Below, piece after piece: positions 39,879 to 50,800 of a stretch of DNA of 51,711 nucleotides. The notes beneath the pieces were generated by a model. The model was not told the DNA's origin. It searched no databases and saw nothing but the letters and a program-made list of their open reading frames with translations. The stretch spans positions 1 through 51,711 of the forward strand of contig NZ_VCKW01000026.1 of assembly GCF_005889715.1 (NCBI RefSeq), written 5' to 3'. The position numbers and the translations under genes are program-made. Within the stretch, counting starts at the first letter, position 1; each line of letters starts with the position of its first letter. The DNA is from Actinomadura soli. Lineage in GTDB: Bacteria > Actinomycetota > Actinomycetes > Streptosporangiales > Streptosporangiaceae.

Positions 39879-41846
39879 TCAGCCGGGAAAGGGACCGGCG
39901 GGCGCGAGCAGGTCGGGGCCGATGGCCTTGACGCTGCCGCAGCCGGTCAGCGCCAGCGCCAGGTCGAGTTCGGCGAGCAGGCACCGCAGGACGTGGTGCA
40001 CACCGCTCTGCCCGTCGAGCGCCAGCCCGTACAGGTAGGGCCTGCCGTACAGGACGGCGTCGGCGCCGAGGGCCAGGGCCTTGACGACGTCGCCGCCGGT
40101 GCGGACACCGGAGTCCAGCAGGACCGGGACGTCGTCCCCGACGGCGGCGCGCACCGCGGGCAGGCAGTCCAGGGCGGCCATCGTGCCGTCGAGCTGGCGG
40201 CCACCGTGGTTGGAGACGATCACCCCGTCCGCGCCGCCGGCCAGCGCGAGGCGGGCGTCGTCCGGGTGCAGGACGCCCTTGACGAGGATGGGCAGGTCGG
40301 TCAGCTCGCGGAGCCACGGGAGCCGTTCCCAGGTGAGGGACGGGTTGCCGGAGACGCTCGCCCAGTGCATGACGACCGCGTCGGTGCCCGCGCCGGGCGG
40401 CAGCGCCGCCTGGAACACCGGGTCGCTGGTGAAGTTGGCGAGCCCCGTCCCGCGCAGGAACGGCAGGTAGCCGTGGTCGAGGTCGGCGGGCCGGTAGCCG
40501 GGGGCGGGGTTGTCGACCGTGAGGACCAGTGCCGTGTAGCCGCTCGCCTCGGCGCGGCGGACCAGGGACGTGGCCAGCTCCTCGTCCGAGGGCCAGTAGA
40601 GCTGGAACCAGCGGGGTTGCGGGCCTGCCGCCGCCGCGACGTCCTCCAGGCTGTGCGAGGCGTAGGAGGACAGGACGAAGGGCAGGCGCGCGTCGGCCGC
40701 GGCCCGGACGGCGGCGAGTTCGCCCTCGGGGTGGACGACGGTCTGCGCGGAGATCGGCGCCAGCAGGACGGGTGCGGGCAGGCGCAGGCCCGCGCGGGAC
40801 ACCGACAGGTCGCGGCGGGTGACGCCGCGCATCACCCGCGGCACGAGACGCCACCGGTCGAACGCCTCGCGGTTGGCGCGCCCCGTCGCCCCGGTTCCGG
40901 CGTTGCCCGCCACGAACGCGTGCACGGCCGGTGGCAGCACCTCGCGTGCCTCGTCCTCCAGCAGGGTGAGATCGGTGGTGAGCCGGCCCCCGCGCGCGTC
41001 CGGGCCCGCCAGGTAGATCTCCAGGACCAGGTCGGCAGGGGGGCCGGCGGCGCGCGCCGCCAGGTCGTCGTGGATGTACCGGGTGAGCAGTTTCGAGATC
41101 TCGGCGACGCGTTCCGTCAGCCCGAAGTGGCCGCCGGAGTGGATCTCCACGGAGTGGTCGACCGTGGTGTGGCGGGTCCAGGGCTGCACCTGTTCCAGCG
41201 TGTTCTTCGGGTCCGCGGACGCGAGGAGCACGGTGAGCGGTGTCGCGAGGACGGTGTCCTCGGAGCACCGGTAGCGGCGCAGCAGCCGGTGGTCGCCGCG
41301 CATCATGCGCAGCACCTCCGCCAGGAAGTCCGGTTCCCGCAGGAGCGCTTCGGGGACGCCGCCGAGGTGCCGGAGGCCGTCCGCGAGGCCGTCGTCCGGG
41401 ATGGCGTCGAGGTCGGGCTCCTCCCAGTCCGCCGACGGGGGCCGCGCGGCGGAGACGAACACGCGGGCGGCCCCGCCGCGCTGCTCCAGGAGGCGGGCCG
41501 TCTCGAAGGCGACGAGGGCGCCCAGGCTGTGGCCGAGGAGGAACAGGGGACGGTCGGCGCACGGGGCCAGGGCGTCGGCCGTCCCGGCGGCCAGGGCCGC
41601 GATGTCCGCGGCGAAGGGCTCGGCCCTGCGTTCGGCACGGCCGGGGTACTGCACGGCGAGGAGCTCGACGTCGTCGGGCAGCGCCCCGGACAGGCCGGTG
41701 AACGCCTGCGCGGTGCCCGCCCCGTGCGGGAAGCACACCAGGCGGGCGGTGGCGTGCTCCCGGGGATGGAAGACGCGGATCCAGCGTCCGGCACGGTCCG
41801 GCGTCCTGGGCTGGGCGGGTGCGGATTCGGCGGTGCGCTCGGTCAT
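39879..41846 (-). CDS. Fusion of type II thioesterase and FMN-dependent 2-hydroxyacid oxidase
   Basis: A 655-residue single open frame with two complete enzymes. Residues 1-262 are a type II thioesterase (GHSLGA with Ser107, Asp212, GGHF with His240). Residues about 272-655 are an FMN 2-hydroxyacid dehydrogenase/oxidase of the lactate-oxidase/monooxygenase type, from LVLEIYLAG and FVAGNAGTG through LVKG (Lys523) to [10 protein letters not shown] (His547, Arg550) and the FMN-phosphate region [10 protein letters not shown]. The linker is only about 10 residues. ATG 41846 overlaps the PKS stop by 4 bases, so it is coupled to PKS translation. Inference: the thioesterase may free a 2-hydroxyacyl group, or edit the line, and the oxidase may turn a 2-hydroxy acid into a 2-keto acid. 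The substrate is unknown. I do not know this fusion from characterised clusters. Confidence 0.9.
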   Translation of the reverse strand: MTERTAESAPAQPRTPDRAGRWIRVFHPREHATARLVCFPHGAGTAQAFTGLSGALPDDVELLAVQYPGRAERRAEPFAADIAALAAGTADALAPCADRPLFLLGHSLGALVAFETARLLEQRGGAARVFVSAARPPSADWEEPDLDAIPDDGLADGLRHLGGVPEALLREPDFLAEVLRMMRGDHRLLRRYRCSEDTVLATPLTVLLASADPKNTLEQVQPWTRHTTVDHSVEIHSGGHFGLTERVAEISKLLTRYIHDDLAARAAGPPADLVLEIYLAGPDARGGRLTTDLTLLEDEAREVLPPAVHAFVAGNAGTGATGRANREAFDRWRLVPRVMRGVTRRDLSVSRAGLRLPAPVLLAPISAQTVVHPEGELAAVRAAADARLPFVLSSYASHSLEDVAAAAGPQPRWFQLYWPSDEELATSLVRRAEASGYTALVLTVDNPAPGYRPADLDHGYLPFLRGTGLANFTSDPVFQAALPPGAGTDAVVMHWASVSGNPSLTWERLPWLRELTDLPILVKGVLHPDDARLALAGGADGVIVSNHGGRQLDGTMAALDCLPAVRAAVGDDVPVLLDSGVRTGGDVVKALALGADAVLYGRPYLYGLALDGQSGVHHVLRCLLAELDLALALTGCGSVKAIGPDLLAPAGPFPG

Positions 41847-44800
41847 GAGGTCGGTGCCCCGTTCTCGGTGGAGGTGGCCAGCTTGTCGAGGAGGCGGCCG
41901 AGGCGCTCCCGCACGACGTCGCGCTCGGGACCCGTGAGGGCCCGTTCCGCGAACGCGGCCTCGAAACCCGCGATCTGGTCGATGAGTGAGGAGTCCACGC
42001 CGGTGACCTCGGCGCCGAGCCCCGGCACCATCTCGCGCAGGTAGCCGGCGAGTTCGCGCGGGGTCGGCCAGTCGAAGACGTACGTGGCCGGAAGCCGGAA
42101 CCCGGTGGCGGCCGTGAGGTGGTTGCGGAACTCCACCGCGGCCAGCGAGTCCACGCCCGCGTGGTCGAAGGCGAGGTCCGGGTCGACGTCGGCGGCGGAG
42201 GCGTGGCCGAGCACCCCGGCGAGGTTGGCGAGGAGCTGGTCCAGGACGCTGTCGCCGCTGCCCTCCGCCGTGCCCTCCGCCGTGCCCTCCGCCGGCCCGG
42301 TGTCCTGCGCGTGCCGCGTCCCGGAGCCGGCGGCGCGCTCCTCGGGCCCGTCCGCCCCGGCGGGCAGCAGGGACTCCAGGAGCGGCGGCAGGGCGCCGCC
42401 GCGGCGCTGCGCGGCCAGGGCCTCGACGTCCCAGCGCCCCGCCACGGCCACCGGCCGGTTCCGGCGGACGGCGGCGTCGAGGAAGGCCAGGCCCTGCTCG
42501 ATCGGCATCAGCAGGACGCCGAGGCGCGCCATGCGGGCGATCTGGGCCCTGGTGAGCGTGCTGCCCATGCCGCCGCCCACGTCCCACTGGCTCCACACGA
42601 TGGACACGCCGGGCCTGCCCTCCGCGTGCCGCCGCTCCATCAGGCCCTCCAGGAACGCGTTCCCGGCCGCGTAGGCGCCCTGCCCCGCGGAGTTGAACGT
42701 GCTCGCGATGGAGGAGAAGACGACGAACGCGGACAGGTCCAGCTCCGCGGTCAGCTCGTGCAGGTTGAGCGCGGCGTCGACCTTGGGACGCAGCGGCCCC
42801 TCGAAGTCGCCGGCGGTCAGGTCGGTCAGGATGCCGCCTTCGAGGACGCCCGCCGCGTGGACGACCCCGCCGATGCGGACGCCGTCGCGGGCGAGGTCGT
42901 CCAGCGCGGCGGCGAGCGCCCCGCGGTCGGCGGCGTCGCAGGCCACCGTGCGGACGTCGGCGCCGAGGCCGCGCAGGTCCGCGATGGTGCGCTCCGCGTC
43001 GGGCCCGGGTGCGCCGCGGCCCATCAGGACCAACTGCCGGATGCCGTGCCGCTGCGCCAGGTACCGGGCGGTGATCCGGCCGAGCCAGCCGAGACCGCCG
43101 GTGACCAGCACCGCCCTCGTGGTGTCCCAGAGCTCCTCGGGGTCCGGCAGGTCGAGGACGATCTCGCCCGTATACCCGGTGTCGGCGAGGTGCCGGAAGG
43201 CGTCGGGCGCGCTGCGGACGTCCCAGACCGGCACCTGCGGCGGCGGCGCCGCGCCCTTGCCGGACAGGTCGAGGAGGGCGTCCTGGACGCGGTCCGGGTC
43301 CGCGGCGGCCGTCAGCCGGGACGCGGTGACCGCGGCCGCCTGGCGGAAGGACCACCCGTCGGGGACGCGGCAAACCAGGCGGCGGTCGGTCACCGTGATC
43401 GGTCCGACGCCGGAGCACAGGCCGAGGACGCGGTCGCCGGGACGCAGGCCGCTGACGCCGTCACCCACGTCGACGACGACGCCGGCGCCCGCCCCGCCCG
43501 GGGAGAGCGGCACGTCGCGGAAGCGGAACCCGGCCGCCCGCAGGCGCACCCGGACCTGGCCCGCTGCCAGGGGCTGCTCCGCTTCCGGCCACGGTTCGAG
43601 AGAGATCTCGGTGAAGGACTCCTTGCCCGCGTGGTCGAGGCGCCAGTTCCGCCCGGCGGGCGGGCGGAGGGTCGTCGCGGGCGCGGTCGCGCTGAGGGCG
43701 GGCCGGTACACGGTGCCGCCGCGCAGCGCGAGCTGCGGCTCGCCCGTGGCCAGCGCGGCGGGGAAGGCTTCGCGTGAGGCGGCCGTGCCGTCGTCGTCGA
43801 GCAGGACGAAGCGGCCCGGGTGCTCGGCCTGGGCGGAGCGCAGCAGGCCCCACACCGCGCGGTGCGCGGGCTGCTGCCCGGGCGAGCGCTCCCCGGCCAC
43901 GGCGACGGCGCCGCGGGTCACGACGACCAGCCGGGCGCCCGTCAACCGGTCGTTCCCGACGACGAACTGGGCCGCGCTCAGGACGTCGCGCAGCGTGTCC
44001 CGCACGGCCGCCGACGTGACGGCCTCGGGGACCGGGCACGGCAGCAGGATCGTCCGGGGAGCGGGCTCCCCGGCGGCGAGCGCCTCGGCAAGGGCGGCCG
44101 GATCGCGGTGGCCGCCCGGTCCAAGTTCCACCCAGGACTCGGCCGACGCGGACGGCGCCGCGGTGGGCGGCGCGGGCATCGGCGTCCAGTGCGGCAGGAA
44201 CAGGCCGTCGGACTCGTCCTCGTCGACGGAGCCGATGCCCCCGGCCTGAGCCGGCCGCAGGGCGAGCGAGCCGATCGAGACCAGCGGCCTGCCCTCGGGA
44301 TCGGTGATGTCGACCGCGACCGTGTCCGACCCGGCGGGCGCCAGGCGGGCCCGTACCCGGTCGGCGGTGACGGCGTGGACGCGCACGCCGGTCCAGGTGT
44401 GCGGCAGCATGGCCAGACCCGGAGAGCCGTCAGCGTCTTCGGTGTCCCTGGCCGCCAGCGGGTGCAGGACGGCGTCGAGGAGCACGGGGTGCAGCGCGTG
44501 CGTACCGGCGGGTGTCTCCTCGGGCAGGGCCACGTCGGCGTACGTTTCCGTGCCGTGCTCCCACATCGCCCGGACGCCGCGGAACGCCGGCCCGTACCGG
44601 AGCCCCCGTGCCGCCAGAGCGGCGTAGAGGTCGTCGGGCACACCGAGGGACACGGCGTCACCGGGCGGCCCGTCCCACGGGTCCGCGTCCGCGCCCGGAC
44701 CCTGGCGGGAGACGGTGCCGTGGGCGTGGCGGGTCCAGGCCGACGGGCCGGTGCCGTCCGCGCGGCGGGCGTGTACGGTGACGGCGCGGCCGCCGTCCTC

Positions 44801-47800
44801 GCCGGCCGCCGCGAGGAACACCCGCAGCTCGATCTCCGCGCCGTTCGGCACGACGAGCGGCGCCTCATGGACGAGCTCCTCGACCAGGTCGCAGCCCGCC
44901 GTGCGGGCGGCGGTCACCACCATGTCGAGCAGGGCCGTGCCGGGCAGCAGCACCCGGCCCCCGACGCGGTGATCGTCCAGCCAGGGGAGCGCGGTGCGCG
45001 AGACCCGTCCGGTGAACAGTGTCCCGCCCGGCTCCGGCACGTCGGCGACGGCGGCCAGCACGGGATGGTCGAGCCCGCCGAGCCCGGCCGACCGCACGTC
45101 CCCGGTGCGCTCGGGCATGTCGAGCCAGTAGCGGCGGCGCTGGAACGGGTAGCTCGGGAGTGCGACGCGGCGGGCGCTGCGGCCCGCGAACACGGCGGCC
45201 CAGCCGACCTCCGCGCCGGCGGCGTGCAGCCGCGCGATCGCGGTCAGCAGCGCGGTCGTCTCCGGCAGCCGGCGGCGCTGCGCCGGGACCAGCGCGGGCG
45301 CGGCCCCCGCCTCGGCCTCGGCCGGGAGGCAGTCGGCGGCCATCGCGGTGAGGTCGCCCGCCGGTCCGACCTCCAGGAACCGAGTGCAGCCGAGTTCCGC
45401 CAGTGACCGCACGCCGTCCTGGAAGCGGACCGGCTCGGCGGCGTGCCGGACCCAGTAGTCGGGGTCGGCGAGCGCGCCCGGCTCCGCCGGCCGCCCGGTC
45501 AGGTCCGACACCACCGTGAGCTGCGGCTCCCGGAAGGTCAGGCCCTCGACGACCGTGCGCAGCTCGTCGAGTGCGGGCTTCATCAGCGGGGAGTGGAAGG
45601 CGTGGCTGACCTCCAGCCAGGTGGCCTTGCCGCCGGTGCGCTCGAACTCGGCGACGATCGCGGCGAGCTCGTCCCGGTCGCCGGACAGCACCGTGGCGGC
45701 GGGCCCGTTCACGGCAGCGAGGGAGATCCGGTCCGTGCGCCCGGCGATCAGCGCGGCGGCGGTGTCCTCGCCGGCGCGCAGCGCCACCATGGCACCGCCT
45801 CCCGGCAGCCGTTGCATGATCCGGCCGCGCGCCACGGCCAGTTCGGCCGTGTCGGCGAGGGAGAGCACGTCCGCGGCGTGCACGGCGGCGAGCGCGCCGA
45901 CGGAGTGCCCGATCACGGCGTCGGGCCTGATCCCCCAGGACTCGAAGAGGCGGAACAGGGCGACCTCGAAGGCGAAGAGCGCCGGCTGGGTGTACTCGGT
46001 GCTGTGCAGCAGCGCCGCCTCGGCGGAGCCCTCGGGCGCGAAGACGACCTCGCGCAGCGGGCGGTCCAGGCGGGCGTCGACCTCGGCGCAGACCGCGTCG
46101 AACGCGGCGGCGAACGCCGGGAATGCGCGGTACAGCTCCTCGCCCATGCCGGGCCGCTGGGCGCCCTGCCCGGCGAACAGGAAGGCGTCGCGTCCCTCGG
46201 CCGCCTTGCCGCGGACGGCCGCGTCCGCCCCGGAGCCCCCCGCGAGCGCGCGAAGGCCGTCCAGCAGGCCCTCCCGCCCCTCCGGGAGCAGGACGGCGCG
46301 GTGCGCGAGGTGACCGCGGGTCGTGGCCAGGGAGAAACCGAGGTCGAGAAGTTCCGTGGTCTCGGTGGTCAGCAGCTCGATGACGCGGGCGGCCTGCGCG
46401 CGTAGCGCGGGTTCGCTGTGCGCCGACAGGGCGATGGGGACGACGGGCAGCGGCGCCGCGCCCCCTTCCCCGGTCCCGGCGGCCTCCCCGGCGTCGGCGG
46501 GCTCGGGGGCCTGTTCGAGAATGACGTGGGCGTTGCTGCCGCTGATGCCGAACGATGAGACCGCGGCCCGCCTCGGACGCCCGTACTCGGGCCACCGCCT
46601 CGCCTCGGTCAGCAGCGCCAGGGTCCCCTCGGACCAGTCCACGTGCGGCGTGGGTTCGTCCGCGTGCAAGGTCCTCGGCAGCAGGCCCTCCTGCAACGCC
46701 ATCGTCATCTTGATGATGCCGCCGACCCCGGCGGCGCTCTGCGCGTGCCCGATGTTGGACTTGAGGGACCCCAGGTAGAGCGGGCGGTCCGCCGGACGGT
46801 CCGCGCCGTAGGCGGCGAGCAGGGCGCTCGCCTCGATGGGGTCGCCGAGCGTGGTGCCGGTGCCGTGCGCCTCGACGGCGTCCACCTCTGCCGGGGAGAC
46901 GCCCGCGGCGGCGAGGGCCTGCTTGATGACCATTTCCTGGGCGTGGACGCTGGGCGCGGTCAGGCCGTTGCTGTCACCGCTCTGGTTGATGGCGGAGCCC
47001 CGGACGACGGCGAGGACGGGATGCCCGAGGCGGCGGGCGTCCTCAAGGCGCTCCAGAAGCAGCAGCCCGACGCCCTCGGACCAGCCGGTGCCGTCCGCGG
47101 ACGCGGCGAACGACTTGCAGCGACCGTCGGTGGAGAGCCCGCGCTGGCGGCTGAACTCCACGAACGGCATCGGCGTCGCCATCGTGGTCGCGCCCCCGGC
47201 CAAGGCCAGGGAGCACTCGCCGCGGCGCAGCGCGCCGCCTGCCAGATGCAGCGCCACGAGGGAGGCCGAGCACGCCGTGTCGACCGTCAGGGTGGGCCCT
47301 TCGAGCCCGAACGTGTAGGCGAGGCGCCCGGAGGCGACACTGGCCGCGCTGCCGAGGCCCACGTAGCCCTCGTACTCGGGCGGACGGGGATAAAGGCGGG
47401 AGCCGTAGTCGTCGTACATGGTGCCGACGAAGACACCCGTGCGGCTGCCGCGCAGCGCCGCCGGGTCGAGCCCGGCGCTCTCGAAGGTCTCCCACGCGGT
47501 TTCGAGCAGCAGCCGCTGCTGCGGGTCCATCGCGTACGCCTCGCGGGGCGAGACCTCGAAGAACCCGGCGTCGAAGTCGGCGGCGTCGTACAGGAAACCG
47601 CCCTCCTTGACGTAGGACGTCCCGGGCGTGTCCGGGTCCGGGTCGTACAGCGAGGGCAGGTCCCAGCCGCGGTCGGCGGGGAACGGGCCGATGGCGTCGA
47701 CCTCATCGGTCACCAGGCGCCACAGGTCCCGCGGGGACGCGACCCCGCCGGGGTAGCGGCAGGCCATGCCGACGATGGCGATCGGCCCGTGCTCGCGCTC

Positions 47801-47893
47801 GTCCCGCCGTGCGGCGGCGGTCCGCAACTGCTCGTTGTCCTTCAACGCGGCCCGCAATGCGTCGACGACTTGCTCGTGGGTTGTGGCCGTCAT
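41843..47893 (-). CDS. Type I PKS module: KS-AT-DH-(vestigial ER)-KR-ACP
   Basis: A 2016-residue single extension module. Docking-like N-terminus (residues 1-32). KS with Cys208, His343 and His383 ([21 protein letters not shown]). AT with GHSVGA (Ser664) and HAFH (764-767), indicating malonyl-CoA. DH with His975 in [10 protein letters not shown] and Asp1140. A shortened ER region (about 1415-1585) lacking the NADPH motif. KR with GGLGWLG (1599-1605), Ser1728, Tyr1741 and Asn1745. ACP Ser1916. A 55-residue C-terminal helical tail looks like a docking domain, so the next acceptor should be another PKS-type protein. The KR has LEG in place of the B-type LDD and no A-type Trp. Expected output is an unsaturated two-carbon extension. 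It overlaps the upstream PKS and the downstream fusion gene by 4 bases each. Confidence 0.95.
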   Translation of the reverse strand: MTATTHEQVVDALRAALKDNEQLRTAAARRDEREHGPIAIVGMACRYPGGVASPRDLWRLVTDEVDAIGPFPADRGWDLPSLYDPDPDTPGTSYVKEGGFLYDAADFDAGFFEVSPREAYAMDPQQRLLLETAWETFESAGLDPAALRGSRTGVFVGTMYDDYGSRLYPRPPEYEGYVGLGSAASVASGRLAYTFGLEGPTLTVDTACSASLVALHLAGGALRRGECSLALAGGATTMATPMPFVEFSRQRGLSTDGRCKSFAASADGTGWSEGVGLLLLERLEDARRLGHPVLAVVRGSAINQSGDSNGLTAPSVHAQEMVIKQALAAAGVSPAEVDAVEAHGTGTTLGDPIEASALLAAYGADRPADRPLYLGSLKSNIGHAQSAAGVGGIIKMTMALQEGLLPRTLHADEPTPHVDWSEGTLALLTEARRWPEYGRPRRAAVSSFGISGSNAHVILEQAPEPADAGEAAGTGEGGAAPLPVVPIALSAHSEPALRAQAARVIELLTTETTELLDLGFSLATTRGHLAHRAVLLPEGREGLLDGLRALAGGSGADAAVRGKAAEGRDAFLFAGQGAQRPGMGEELYRAFPAFAAAFDAVCAEVDARLDRPLREVVFAPEGSAEAALLHSTEYTQPALFAFEVALFRLFESWGIRPDAVIGHSVGALAAVHAADVLSLADTAELAVARGRIMQRLPGGGAMVALRAGEDTAAALIAGRTDRISLAAVNGPAATVLSGDRDELAAIVAEFERTGGKATWLEVSHAFHSPLMKPALDELRTVVEGLTFREPQLTVVSDLTGRPAEPGALADPDYWVRHAAEPVRFQDGVRSLAELGCTRFLEVGPAGDLTAMAADCLPAEAEAGAAPALVPAQRRRLPETTALLTAIARLHAAGAEVGWAAVFAGRSARRVALPSYPFQRRRYWLDMPERTGDVRSAGLGGLDHPVLAAVADVPEPGGTLFTGRVSRTALPWLDDHRVGGRVLLPGTALLDMVVTAARTAGCDLVEELVHEAPLVVPNGAEIELRVFLAAAGEDGGRAVTVHARRADGTGPSAWTRHAHGTVSRQGPGADADPWDGPPGDAVSLGVPDDLYAALAARGLRYGPAFRGVRAMWEHGTETYADVALPEETPAGTHALHPVLLDAVLHPLAARDTEDADGSPGLAMLPHTWTGVRVHAVTADRVRARLAPAGSDTVAVDITDPEGRPLVSIGSLALRPAQAGGIGSVDEDESDGLFLPHWTPMPAPPTAAPSASAESWVELGPGGHRDPAALAEALAAGEPAPRTILLPCPVPEAVTSAAVRDTLRDVLSAAQFVVGNDRLTGARLVVVTRGAVAVAGERSPGQQPAHRAVWGLLRSAQAEHPGRFVLLDDDGTAASREAFPAALATGEPQLALRGGTVYRPALSATAPATTLRPPAGRNWRLDHAGKESFTEISLEPWPEAEQPLAAGQVRVRLRAAGFRFRDVPLSPGGAGAGVVVDVGDGVSGLRPGDRVLGLCSGVGPITVTDRRLVCRVPDGWSFRQAAAVTASRLTAAADPDRVQDALLDLSGKGAAPPPQVPVWDVRSAPDAFRHLADTGYTGEIVLDLPDPEELWDTTRAVLVTGGLGWLGRITARYLAQRHGIRQLVLMGRGAPGPDAERTIADLRGLGADVRTVACDAADRGALAAALDDLARDGVRIGGVVHAAGVLEGGILTDLTAGDFEGPLRPKVDAALNLHELTAELDLSAFVVFSSIASTFNSAGQGAYAAGNAFLEGLMERRHAEGRPGVSIVWSQWDVGGGMGSTLTRAQIARMARLGVLLMPIEQGLAFLDAAVRRNRPVAVAGRWDVEALAAQRRGGALPPLLESLLPAGADGPEERAAGSGTRHAQDTGPAEGTAEGTAEGSGDSVLDQLLANLAGVLGHASAADVDPDLAFDHAGVDSLAAVEFRNHLTAATGFRLPATYVFDWPTPRELAGYLREMVPGLGAEVTGVDSSLIDQIAGFEAAFAERALTGPERDVVRERLGRLLDKLATSTENGAPTS
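42259..42294 (-). repeat. Three perfect 12-base repeats in the KR-ACP linker
   Basis: Plus-strand unit TGCCCTCCGCCG three times, encoding repeated EGTA in the flexible linker before the ACP. Probably slippage; the frame is kept. Confidence 0.85.
43140..43651 (-). other. Vestigial enoylreductase domain inside the PKS module
   Basis: Residues about 1415-1528 align by eye with the N-terminal half of an ER ([41 protein letters not shown]). Residues 1553-1582 match its C-terminal end ([25 protein letters not shown]). The Rossmann part with the usual HAAAGGVGMAA motif is missing between them, about 150-170 residues. The domain should be inactive, leaving a double bond. Confidence 0.8.
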
Positions 47894-50800
47894 CGTTCAT
47901 CTCCATCGATTCCGTGCTGGGGCTGGTCATTGCGGTCTGCGCCCAGAGCCAGGCGGACCAGTTCCTCGGTGGTCATCGTGTCCAGGGCGCTGCCGCCGCC
48001 CGCCTGCGGCCCTTCGGGCCCGCCGGGCTCGTCGGGCCCGGCGGCGGGATCGGCCCGGCCGGCGGGATCAGCTCGGTCAGCGGGATCGGCCAGGTCGGCG
48101 GCGAGACGATCGGCGAGGGTGCCGGGGCTCGGATGGTCGAAGACGAGTGTCGGGCGCAACCGGACCCCGGTCACCGAGCTGAGCCGGTTGCGCAGTTCGA
48201 GCGCGGTGAGCGAGTCGAAGCCCATGTCCAGGAAGCGCCTGGTGGCCACCACCCGTTCGTGGCTGGTGTGCCCGAGGACGGCGGCGATCTCCGTCCGTAC
48301 GGTTTCGAGGATGATGTGCCGGCGTTCCTTGCGAGGCGCGGCGGCCAGGCGGCCGCGCAGCGCGGCGGCCGGATCCTCGGCGGGCCGCGCCGCCGCCACG
48401 CGCGGGGCGGCGGGCGCGAGGGCCCGCAGGAGGGGCGGGGCCGACTCCGCGTCGAGCGCGCCCAGCTCGAAGCGGGCGGGCACTAGAACGGGCGCGGAGT
48501 CCGCGACGGCGGCGTCGAACAGGGCGAGCCCTTCGCCGACGAGCAGCGGGGCGACACCGGAACGCGACAGGCGCAGCAGATCCGCGCTGCCCAGCTCGCC
48601 CGCGAGGCCGGCGCCGGACGCGTCCGCGCCCTCCCCGGCCTCCGTGCCCCACAACCCCCACGCCAGCGACACCGCGGGCAGCCCCTCGGCGCGGCGCCTG
48701 AGGGCCAGGGCGTCGAGAAAGGCGTTGGCGGCCGCGTAGTTCCCCTGCCCGGCGGCGCCCATCATCCCCGTGAGGGACGAGAACAGCACGAACGCGGACA
48801 GGTCCAGGTGCCGGGTCAGCTCGTGCAGGTGGACGGTGGCGTCGGCCTTCGGCCGCAGGACGGCGTCCAGGCGCTCGGGCGTGAGCTTCTCGATGATGGT
48901 GTCGTCGAGGACTCCCGCCGTGTGCACCACCGCGGTCGGTGGCTGGGGGAGCCCGTCGAGGGCGGCGGCCAGGGCGGCGCGGTCGGCGATGTCGCAGGCC
49001 ACGACGGTCACCTGGACGCCCGCGGCCTCAAGGTCGGCCACGAACTCGGCGGCGCCCGGCGTGCGCGGGCCGCGCCGTCCGGTGAGCACCAGCCGCCGGA
49101 CGCCGTACCGGTCCGCCAGATGCCGGGCCATGAGGCGCCCCAGGGTCCCGAGGCCGCCGGTGATCAGGACGCGGCTCCGCTCGTCGAAGGGCGCGGTGCC
49201 CGCGGGCCGCGGCTGGTGTGCGCGCAGCCGCGGCACCAGGAACCCGCCCGTACGGATGGCGATCTGGGGTTCGACCGAGGCGACGGCCGGCACGAGCCCG
49301 CGGACGGACTCCGGCCGACCGTCGGTGTCGACCAGCGTGAACCTCCCGGGATGCTCCGACTGCGCGACGCGGACCAGCCCCCACACCGCGGCGCGTCCCG
49401 GGTCCGGGTGCTCCCCTTCGGCCGCGGCGACCGCGTCCCGGGTGAGCACGACGAGCCGGCTGGACGAGTACCGCTCATCGCTGAGCCAGTCCTGGACGAG
49501 ACCCAGGACTTCCCGGGTGTCCGCCCCGGGGGACCCACCGGGTTCGGTGGGCCCACCAGGGGCGGGGGCCGCGCGGTGTGCCGCGGGCCCGGTGGCTCCG
49601 CCCCTCGCGCCGAGAGCGGTTACCGCGCCGGTTGCGGTGGTGCCGTTGTGCGCGGCGGCGGCCGCACCGGTCGCGGTGGGACCACTGTGTGCAGCGGCCT
49701 CACCGAGCTTGAGGACGACGACCGCGGGAACCTCCGCACCGTCGTCGATGGACCCGGACAGGTCGTCCAGACCCGCGTGGGCGCGCACCGTCACCCCGCT
49801 CGCCCGCACGGCATCGCGCAGCTCGTCACCGTCCGGGCCGACCACGGCCCAGGGCCCCTGCGGGGCGGGCGCGTCGAACGTCCGGCCGATCCAGTGCAGG
49901 GCGAACAGCGAGGCGGCATCGGCCGGACGTCCCGTGGCGGACGGCAGCTCGCGCAGCACGAGCTCGTCGACACCGAGCACCGGCGCGCCGCCCTCGTCGG
50001 CGACGAGCAGGGACCAGGTGTCGCCGCGGCCGGGCCGCAGCCGTACCCGCAACACGCCGCTGCCCTCGCCGTGCAGAGTCAGGCCGCTCCACGCGAACGG
50101 CACCAGGCGCCGGTCATGATCCCCGGCGGCGGCGAGCAGGGTGTGCAGTGCGGCGTCCAGCGCGGCGGGATGCAGCAGGAAGCCGTCGCCCCCCGAGCCC
50201 GGAGGCGGCGCGATCTCCGCATACAAGTCGGCTCCATGGCGCCACAGAACGCGCAGCCCTTGGAAGGCGGGCCCGTAGCCGTAGCCGCGTTCGGCCAGGC
50301 GGGCGTACAGCCCGTCGAGCGGAACCGGCGACGCCCCCTGCGGCGGCCACGACGTCAGAGGCGCCGGCTCGTCGGCCCCGGCGGTCTCCAGCGTGCCGGT
50401 GGCATGACGGGTCCACTCCGCGCCCGGCGCGGCGGTCGCGGGCCGGGAGTAGAGCGCGAGGGAGCGGCTCCCATCGGCCGCAGGGGCGGCGACGGTGAGC
50501 TGGATCGCGGCAGGCTGCTCCAGCGACAGGGGCTGCTCAAGGGCGAGGTCGGCCACCCGCCCGGCCCCCATGTGCCGCGACGCGTACAACGCGAGTTCCG
50601 CGACACCCGCGCCGGGCAGCATCACGGCTCCGGCGATGGCATGGTCGGCGAGCCATGGCTCGGCCTCCACGTCGAGGCGTCCGCTGAACAGCAGGCCCCG
50701 CCCGTCGGCCAGCTCCACACCCTCGCCGAGCACGGGATGCTCCTGTCCGGCCGCCCGGGCTACAGGCTCGGCCGGGGCCCTCAACCAGAACCGCTCGCGC

